From positions 1 to 43,827 of the forward strand of contig JAEZIN010000034.1 in assembly GCA_023436585.1 (NCBI GenBank): 43,827 nucleotides of DNA. The letters run 5' to 3'. Both the position numbers and the translations under genes were made by a program. Of the stretch, positions 38,638 to 43,827 are shown piece by piece. The DNA is from Bacillota bacterium (GTDB lineage Bacteria > Bacillota > Clostridia > Christensenellales > Aristaeellaceae). The notes below the pieces were generated by a model. That model saw only the letters and a program-made list of their open reading frames with translations, was not told the DNA's origin and did no database searches. Each line of letters begins with the position of its first letter. Position 1 is the first letter of the stretch.

Positions 38638-39627
38638 ATGAAGGCATTGATTATTGGGGGCACCGGAACCATCAGCACGGCAGTTACAGCAAGAGCACTG
38701 GAAGCGGGATTTGATGTGACGATCCTCAACAGGGGCAGCCAAAAGGATGTGCCGGATACCGTGCGGCAAATCCATGCCGACGTACGCGACAATTTGGCCA
38801 TGCAGGCGGCGCTGAAAGGCGAAACGTTTGATGTGGTCTGTGACTATTTGACCTTCACCCCGGAGCAGGCCAGGCAGAGCATCGCCTTGTTTGCCGGGAA
38901 AACAGGGCAATATATTTTTATTTCCAGCGCCTCCGTATACCAGAAGCCCCCGGCCCATTACCTGGTCACCGAAAGCACGCCGCTTTGCAATCCCTACTGG
39001 GAATACGCCAGGCAGAAGATCGCCTGCGAGCTATGCTTCAATGAGGCTTACAGGCAGGCGGAATTTCCCGTGACCATCGTCCGCCCTTCCCATACGTACG
39101 GCGACAGCAGCATACCCTGGGTGCTCAATTCCCGGTCCATGCGGTTTTCCCTGATCCACCGCATCAAGGCCCATAAGCCCATCGTAGTGCCCGGCGACGG
39201 TACCAACTTTTGGACGCTGACCCATAATACCGACTTCGCCAAGGCCTTTGTGGGCCTGATGGGAAAAAGCCAAGCGCTAGGCCACGCCTTCCACATCACC
39301 GGTGACGAGGCCATGACCTGGGACGCGTACCTTCATATCATTGCCGGCGCGGTGGGCGAAAAAGCGCAAATTGTGCACATATCCACCGACGCCCTTGTGA
39401 AGCACCTTCCGGAAGAGCGCGGCCCGCTCACCGGTGACAAGGCGCAGACTGCCATCTTTGACAATTCGAAGATCAAGCTGTTTGTGCCGGGCTTTAAAGC
39501 TACCATTCCCTTTGAGGCGGGTATCCGCAGTACGCTTGCCTGGTATGAAGCCCACCCGGAACGCATGGGCTATGATATGGAATGGGATGCCCTGATGGAT
39601 GAGTTTGTGAAGTGGTTCCTGATTTGA
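38638..39627 (+). CDS. NAD-dependent epimerase/dehydratase family (extended SDR) protein
   Basis: A 329-residue extended short-chain dehydrogenase. The nucleotide-binding start is ALIIGGTGTISTAV (G-x2-G-x2-S type), followed by VTILNRGSQKD. The pattern DVVCDYLTFTPEQAR, FISSASVYQKPP and the catalytic YARQKIACEL (Y-x3-K) is that of SDRs similar to plant chloroplast stem-loop binding proteins and bacterial isoflavone-reductase-like enzymes. The substrate, probably a nucleotide sugar or similar, is unknown. ATG 38638, with AAAGGAG 6 bp upstream. Not obviously in an operon. Confidence 0.88.
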   Translation: MKALIIGGTGTISTAVTARALEAGFDVTILNRGSQKDVPDTVRQIHADVRDNLAMQAALKGETFDVVCDYLTFTPEQARQSIALFAGKTGQYIFISSASVYQKPPAHYLVTESTPLCNPYWEYARQKIACELCFNEAYRQAEFPVTIVRPSHTYGDSSIPWVLNSRSMRFSLIHRIKAHKPIVVPGDGTNFWTLTHNTDFAKAFVGLMGKSQALGHAFHITGDEAMTWDAYLHIIAGAVGEKAQIVHISTDALVKHLPEERGPLTGDKAQTAIFDNSKIKLFVPGFKATIPFEAGIRSTLAWYEAHPERMGYDMEWDALMDEFVKWFLI

Positions 39628-39662
39628 TATGCATTGAAGTTTTATTTTATTGTGGATTGGAT

Positions 39663-39683
39663 GATAAAATAGCGCATTTTATC
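39663..39683 (-). terminator. AT-rich hairpin between the SDR gene and the small membrane gene
   Basis: GATAAAAT (39663-39670), AGCGC, ATTTTATC (39676-39683): perfect 8-bp stem at the convergent gene ends, overlapping the minus-strand stop codon by two bases. Could serve as a weak bidirectional terminator. Confidence 0.45.
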
Positions 39684-40083
39684 AAATCATTAACTCTGGT
39701 TTGTTAATCTTCTTTAAGCGAGGTATTGCGATTTTATTAAGCATCATACAAGCTCCGATGCATATTACGCCGCGCACTATGAACCAAATTGGTTCGAGTC
39801 TGCTCTCAAATGATAATCCTGAAAGCAAAATAATTTGACGTTTATTGTCATAAAGTTGAAACTCCCATCCGTGAACTCCAGCCATCCCCATAAGTCCGGA
39901 TAATATAAATGCCATACTGTAAACAGCAAGTATTGCCACTGATGAATAGGATATTATTATGAGTGTCTTCGCTATTTTCCATTTAGCTTTATCTGACAAT
40001 CTCGTCATATTTTTGTTGCTCAAATAGCTGCCCAAAAACGTAGCGATGGTTGAAAAAGCAATACCGATAATAGATTCCAACAT
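39682..40083 (-). CDS. Small membrane protein of unknown function, AT-rich
   Basis: A 133-residue protein with three hydrophobic stretches (about 4-20, 38-65, 100-118) and a basic C terminus (KIAIPRLKKINKPE). No family is recognisable. ATG 40081-40083 follows GAGGTGGG with a good spacing, and a promoter is visible upstream. Base composition is distinctly more AT-rich than the surrounding genes, which suggests recent acquisition. It is alone, with about 310 bp of AT-rich non-coding DNA on its upstream side. Confidence 0.72.
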   Translation of the reverse strand: MLESIIGIAFSTIATFLGSYLSNKNMTRLSDKAKWKIAKTLIIISYSSVAILAVYSMAFILSGLMGMAGVHGWEFQLYDNKRQIILLSGLSFESRLEPIWFIVRGVICIGACMMLNKIAIPRLKKINKPELMI

Positions 40084-40108
40084 TTTCCCACCTCATCCGT
40101 TTTAAAAC

Positions 40109-40136
40109 ATTATATCATGAATTTGTATATCATCAA
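40109..40136 (-). promoter_or_regulatory. Promoter of the small membrane gene
   Basis: Minus strand TTGATG (40136-40131), 16-bp spacer, TATAAT (40114-40109), 25 bp before the start codon. Confidence 0.65.
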
Positions 40137-40344
40137 ATAGTTCTTACACGTTTTATATACACAACCAAGTCTCATATAGCATGATGACTCTAATAGAAGC
40201 CAATTTTTGTAAAAGTGTAACATTATGCAGGCTTATTGAATTTGATATATATGTAAACCATAATAGAATGATATTTGCATGATCTAATAAATGTCGGTTG
40301 TATATTTCTTGCAGGCTGAAATGAAGAGCACTGTGCTTATAACC
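40137..40344. other. AT-rich intergenic region without recognised features
   Basis: About 200 bp with low complexity and no convincing reading frame, promoter or RNA structure. Composition matches the adjacent AT-rich membrane gene, so it may belong to the same acquired segment. Confidence 0.5.
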
Positions 40345-40374
40345 AAAAACCTGCGCATATTAAGCGCAGGTTTT
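40345..40374 (-). terminator. Intrinsic terminator of the rpoD-trmK-Nif3-zinc ribbon gene group
   Basis: Minus strand AACCTGCGC, 7-nt loop, GCGCAGGTT, followed by TTT. Located 21 bp beyond the end of the zinc-ribbon gene; the plus strand also ends in TTTT, so it may work in both directions. Confidence 0.85.
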
Positions 40375-40394
40375 GATAAAACCGAGTTAATAGC

Positions 40395-41099
40395 CTACTG
40401 CAAAATCATCCGCCCGCAGGTTTCGCACTCCACGATGGTTCCGCCGGCCTTGATGGCCCTCAGCACCACCGAGGGCAGCGACATGTTGCAGCCTCCGCAC
40501 TGGTCGTTTTGCAGCCGTGCCATGGGGGGCACGCTGTGGAGCTTGATGTTTTTGTACTTTTCCAAATAGTCCGGCTGGATGCCCCTTGCCTTTTGTGTGG
40601 CCAGCGACCGCTGTTTTTCCAGCGCGGTCATGCGCTCCTTGTACTCCACGTCATAGGCGGCCTTCAGCTGGTCAAACTCCGCCTTCACCTTGGCAGCGCG
40701 AAGACGCACCTCATGCTGCTGGTGGTCCCTGTCGCCGGCGTCCTTGCGGATGCGCTTCATCTCCTGCTCGTAGCCGTTGAGCGTATCCAGCAGCTTGCGG
40801 GCTTCGTTGGTTTGCAGGCGCGCGTCGTCCATGGTTTGCGGAGGTTCCTTTTCCAATTTCGCGGTCAGCGCCTTCAACTGTTCTTCGGCCCGTACAACCG
40901 CGTCCCGGATCACATCAATGCGGTCGCTCATGATCATGACTTCATTTTCGATGCGCTTGATGGTATTCTGCTGCTCCATTAAAAAATCCCGGCTCTTCAC
41001 CAGCTTGATGCGGTTGGGGGAGCGTCGGATTTCATTTTCCAGACGGTCCGCTTCCATGTCCGCCTGCTGATACTCCCAGAGCATTTCCAACTGATCCAT
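40395..41099 (-). CDS. Coiled-coil protein with C4-type zinc ribbon (CT398/DUF164-like)
   Basis: A 234-residue protein: a long antiparallel coiled coil (about 1-185, heptads of Glu, Lys, Arg, Leu) followed by a zinc ribbon CGGCNMSL ... CETCGRMI. This matches the CT398/DUF164 family, which in some bacteria interacts with sigma-54 or flagellar components, but the general function in Clostridia is unknown. It commonly lies beside the Nif3-like gene. ATG 41097-41099 follows TAGGAGG. Gap of 98 bp to the Nif3-like gene upstream. Confidence 0.9.
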   Translation of the reverse strand: MDQLEMLWEYQQADMEADRLENEIRRSPNRIKLVKSRDFLMEQQNTIKRIENEVMIMSDRIDVIRDAVVRAEEQLKALTAKLEKEPPQTMDDARLQTNEARKLLDTLNGYEQEMKRIRKDAGDRDHQQHEVRLRAAKVKAEFDQLKAAYDVEYKERMTALEKQRSLATQKARGIQPDYLEKYKNIKLHSVPPMARLQNDQCGGCNMSLPSVVLRAIKAGGTIVECETCGRMILQ

Positions 41100-41197
41100 G
41101 CTTTGACCTCCTAGGTTGTGCCCCGAATCATTAGGGGCAAACCCCTGTATTTGCTACAAGAAAAGGCGGATTTGCATGCACCTTTCCCTGACACAGA

Positions 41198-41977
41198 CTA
41201 CGTATTCATCGCTCCCGGATAGGAGACGCCCGAAAAATGGGAAACTGCCACTGAATATTGTAACCCATCCAATCCCTTTTGTAAACAGCAGCCAAATGCC
41301 TGAAGGCCGGGGGCCTCGGTGGCATAGTGGCCGCCTTCCAGCAGCACCATACCCTGGGCCACCGCCGCTAGGGCGTTATGGTGGCGCACTTCTCCGGTAA
41401 GGTACGCCTGGGCGCCCAGGGCAGCCGCTTCAACATAGCCCTCGTCATACGCGCCGCCGCCTGCGGCCAGGGTGGTTATCTGCCTATCCGGGCTGCCAAA
41501 CAAGCGAACCGGGGCATTTAACAGCCTGGAAGCCATATCCCGAAGCGCTGCTGCCGTCATGGGAGAGGGAAGCTCCCCGCAGCGCAGGAAGCCATCTCCG
41601 CGCATGTTCTTCAGGGAAAACAACTGCCCAAGCGTATCGTTGATACCCCCGGGCGCCCTGTCCAGGTTCGTGTGGGCGCTGATCAAGGCGATGCGGCTGC
41701 GGATCAGTTCGCACAGGGTTCGGCCCTCCGAGTCATCCTCCCGTATGTTCTTCCTGGCATGGAACAGTATGGGATGGTGGGTGAGGATCAGCTCGGCTTT
41801 CAGCCTTTTTGCCTCTTCTACAACCTCCATGGTACAGTCCAGGGCAGTCAGAATGCGCGTCACCGGCGCGTCCATCCGGCCCGCCAGCAGCCCGACGTTA
41901 TCGAAATCCTCCGCCGTCTGGAAGGGGGCGAAGCCGTCTATCCAGTCATAGACGGCCTTCACAGTCAAGGATGTCAT
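41198..41977 (-). CDS. Nif3-like dinuclear metal centre protein (YqfO/NIF3 family)
   Basis: A 259-residue Nif3-family protein of the compact type, forming hexameric toroids with a dinuclear metal site; some members act as GTP cyclohydrolase-like or folate-related enzymes but the function here is open. Metal ligands are visible: LILTHHPILF, SAHTNLD, and GHYATEA near the C terminus. The DFDNVGLL start region is typical. Start ATG 41975-41977 overlaps the trmK stop (ATGA), so translation is coupled. Standard partner of trmK downstream of rpoD in Bacillota. Confidence 0.93.
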   Translation of the reverse strand: MTSLTVKAVYDWIDGFAPFQTAEDFDNVGLLAGRMDAPVTRILTALDCTMEVVEEAKRLKAELILTHHPILFHARKNIREDDSEGRTLCELIRSRIALISAHTNLDRAPGGINDTLGQLFSLKNMRGDGFLRCGELPSPMTAAALRDMASRLLNAPVRLFGSPDRQITTLAAGGGAYDEGYVEAAALGAQAYLTGEVRHHNALAAVAQGMVLLEGGHYATEAPGLQAFGCCLQKGLDGLQYSVAVSHFSGVSYPGAMNT

Positions 41978-42651
41978 GGCAATTCCTCCCGGATGTATTC
42001 GTACAGCCTCAAAAACTCCGCCATGCGATGATCGGTATCGTCCGTGTTCTTCATGGCCTGTATCGCCTTGTCCGCCACCCGCTGCCGCCAGCGCAGGTAA
42101 TCTAAAAACAGCGGCGGCTTTTCCCTCAACAGGCAGGGTCCCAGCAGCAATTCCTTTTCGGTGTATGCCTCATTGCCCGGTTGCGCCAGGAGGATCACAT
42201 AGAACCGTCCGCCGGACCGCGCGATGGTTTCCTTGGCGATGCGGTAGCCGATGCCTTGCAGCGCTTCCCTGACGATGTGCAATTCCGTATGGGGGGACAG
42301 GATCAGCGCGGCATTTTGCAGCTTTGATTGTCCGGCGGCCAGTATGGAGCGCATGGTGTCGCCGCCCATGCCCAGTATGGCGATTGCCTGCGCCGGTTCA
42401 TGCAGCGCGTTCAGGCCGTCTGCCTGCGCAAACACCGCCTGCCCCTCAAAATGATGGCGCGTGATCAGTTCCCTGGCCTTCAAAAGCGCCGGACCGCTGA
42501 TGTCAGAAACCACCATGCGTTCGCACCGGCCCGAGGCTAGCAGGTACAAGGGCAGCCGGCCGTGGTCGGTGCCTATATCCGCGCCGAGCCGGCAGGGGGG
42601 GAACAGTTCCGCCGCGGCCAAAAGCCGCTCATCCAGCTTGGGCAGGCGCAG
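41974..42651 (-). CDS. trmK: tRNA (adenine(22)-N1)-methyltransferase TrmK, apparent CTG start
   Basis: Class I methyltransferase making m1A22 in bacterial tRNAs. SAM motif GADIGTDHGRLPLYL, then VVSDISGPALLKARE and AILGMGGDTMRSIL are the TrmK signatures; the C-terminal coiled coil is present. Homologues begin close to the LPKLDERLLAAAELF segment. The only good ribosome binding site, AAGGAGG (42665-42659), lies 7 bp before CTG (42651-42649), giving a 225-residue protein MRLPKLDERL. The upstream in-frame ATG at 42703-42705 has no ribosome site and would add 18 unlikely residues. Follows rpoD by 76 bp and overlaps the Nif3-like gene. Confidence 0.9.
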   Translation of the reverse strand: MRLPKLDERLLAAAELFPPCRLGADIGTDHGRLPLYLLASGRCERMVVSDISGPALLKARELITRHHFEGQAVFAQADGLNALHEPAQAIAILGMGGDTMRSILAAGQSKLQNAALILSPHTELHIVREALQGIGYRIAKETIARSGGRFYVILLAQPGNEAYTEKELLLGPCLLREKPPLFLDYLRWRQRVADKAIQAMKNTDDTDHRMAEFLRLYEYIREELP

Positions 42652-42727
42652 AAAACCGCCTCCTTTGTATGAAATGGGGGAGAGGGCGATTTGCCCGCTC
42701 CCCATTTTACTATAAAGAATATGATCT

Positions 42728-43810
42728 TTAATCCAGATAATCCTTCAGCTTTTTGCTGCGGCTGGGATGGCGGAGCTTGCGAAGGGCCTTGGCCTCGATT
42801 TGACGGATGCGCTCCCTGGTCACGTTGAACTCCCGGCCCACTTCCTCCAGGGTGCGCTGGCGCCCGTCGTCCAGGCCGAAGCGCAGGCGAAGCACCTTCT
42901 CCTCCCGGGGGGTCAGCGTATCCAATACATCCAGAAGCTGTTCCTTCATCAGGGAGAAGGAAGCGGCTTCCGCCGGGGCGGGGGCGTCGTCGTCGGGGAT
43001 GAAGTCGCCCAGATGGCTGTCCTCTTCCTCGCCGATGGGCGTTTCCAGCGATACGGGCTCCTGGGCAATCTTGATAATTTCCCTGACCTTGCCCTCGCTG
43101 ATGGCCATGGATTTGGCAATTTCCTCCGGCGTGGGCTCCCGGCCGTATTCCTGCAGAAGCTGGCGGGAAACACGGATCAGCTTGTTGATGGTCTCCACCA
43201 TATGTACGGGGATGCGGATGGTACGGGCCTGGTCGGCGATAGCACGTGTAATGGCCTGCCTGATCCACCAGGTGGCATAGGTGGAGAACTTGTAGCCCTT
43301 GCGGTAGTCAAATTTTTCCACGGCCTTGATAAGCCCCAGGTTGCCCTCCTGAATCAGGTCCAGAAACAGCATACCGCGGCCCACATAACGCTTGGCAATG
43401 GATACAACCAGGCGCAGGTTCGCTTCCGCCAGCTTGCGTTTGGCATCGTCATCGCCCTGCTCCATGCGCTGGGCAATCTCTATTTCCTCGTCGGCGGTCA
43501 GCAAGGGAACCTTGCCGATTTCTTTTAGATACATGCGCACCGGGTCATCGATGGAGATGCCCTCAGGTACGGAAAGATCGATTTTTTCCAGGGGCTCCGC
43601 AATCAGCTCCGGCTCGGTGGGGTCCAGCTCATTGACCACATCCACACCCAGGGCTTCGAATGTTTCCAGTATTTTATCGAATTGGTCAGGCTCAATCTCA
43701 AACTCCACCAACTGGTTCATGATGTCCTTGTACGTCATGGTCCCTTTGGTTTTTCCCTGCTCATACAGGTCGTTGAGTTTGGCTTGACGTGCATCGGGCG
43801 TCATGCTCAA
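42728..43810 (-). CDS. rpoD: RNA polymerase primary sigma factor RpoD (SigA)
   Basis: Housekeeping sigma factor. The protein of about 360 residues has a short region 1.1 (MTYKDIMNQLVEFEI...), region 1.2 (DDPVRMYLKEIGKVPLLT), region 2 with the promoter-melting and -10 helix (GYKFSTYATWWIRQAITRAIADQARTIRIPVHM in composition), region 3 and region 4 with the -35 helix (REFNVTRERIRQIEAKALRKLRHP). The gene begins near the window edge; AAGGAG at 43824-43819 best fits TTG at 43810-43808, with TTG 43813, GTG 43819 and ATG 43804 as alternatives. Usual clostridial order rpoD-trmK-Nif3; dnaG would be expected just outside the window. Confidence 0.96.
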   Translation of the reverse strand: MSMTPDARQAKLNDLYEQGKTKGTMTYKDIMNQLVEFEIEPDQFDKILETFEALGVDVVNELDPTEPELIAEPLEKIDLSVPEGISIDDPVRMYLKEIGKVPLLTADEEIEIAQRMEQGDDDAKRKLAEANLRLVVSIAKRYVGRGMLFLDLIQEGNLGLIKAVEKFDYRKGYKFSTYATWWIRQAITRAIADQARTIRIPVHMVETINKLIRVSRQLLQEYGREPTPEEIAKSMAISEGKVREIIKIAQEPVSLETPIGEEEDSHLGDFIPDDDAPAPAEAASFSLMKEQLLDVLDTLTPREEKVLRLRFGLDDGRQRTLEEVGREFNVTRERIRQIEAKALRKLRHPSRSKKLKDYLD

Positions 43811-43827
43811 CAAAATCACTCCTTTTC

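Noticed and set aside
1..43827. tRNA, rRNA or other well-known structural RNA genes
   Set aside because: No cloverleaf with a TTCRA-type T-arm, no rRNA segment and no recognisable tmRNA, RNase P or SRP RNA was found by reading the intergenic regions.

Overview
The window looks like chromosome of an anaerobic, fairly GC-rich low-copy Bacillota, most likely class Clostridia. Evidence: the order hrcA-grpE-dnaK-dnaJ-prmA-rsmE-mtaB-HIT-rpsU behind a CIRCE operator; the ylxM-ffh-rpsP-khpA-rimM-trmD run; the rpoD-trmK-Nif3-like-zinc-ribbon run; CBO0543-type membrane proteins; and housekeeping promoters of the TTGACA-17-TATAAT kind. The genus cannot be named from sequence alone. Start codons other than ATG are frequent (TTG in mtaB, dnaJ, lepA, rimM, trmD, a DUF1292 gene and rpoD; GTG in rpsU; apparently CTG in trmK).

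Layout. 1-9156 (minus strand): heat-shock and protein-quality operon followed by rRNA, ribosomal-protein and tRNA modification genes, ending in a partial rpsU. 9157-9826: regulatory/repeat region with four tandem copies of a two-hairpin element, then the lepA promoter. 9827-11697: lepA and a perfect 19-bp palindrome. 11781-13629: an AT-rich two-gene island on the minus strand encoding winged-helix-like and HEPN/DUF4145-like proteins, a plausible uncharacterised defence-type cassette. 14046-15530: a membrane diguanylate cyclase. 15808-17095: two tandem CBO0543-family membrane proteins. 17260-23794 (plus): ylxM, ffh, rpsP, khpA, rimM, trmD, a small membrane protein, and an alaS whose product lacks the usual C-terminal domain. 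23985-25348 (minus): a PadR regulator and a membrane polyferredoxin with a clear operator. 25402-34648 (plus): helD, an M1 peptidase, then a tightly packed envelope-type run (GT2-GtrA fusion, two phosphodiester-glycosidase paralogues, an Lgt-like protein lacking key residues, a membrane protein with a degenerate GGDEF domain). 34656-39627: GNAT, DUF896, DUF1292, uvrC, pgsA and an SDR-family gene. 39663-40136: a small AT-rich membrane gene. 40345-43810 (minus): zinc-ribbon coiled-coil protein, Nif3-like protein, trmK, rpoD.

The most unusual signal is a dispersed, structured intergenic repeat found nine times here: short forms (about 60-75 nt, two hairpins) and long forms (about 140-175 nt, where a multi-branched module is inserted inside the first helix). 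Several helices show paired base changes between copies, including a coordinated two-base shortening of both arms of one stem. Copies lie in either orientation relative to the flanking genes, including between dnaK and dnaJ and on both sides of ffh. I know of no named family that it matches, but I could not search any database.
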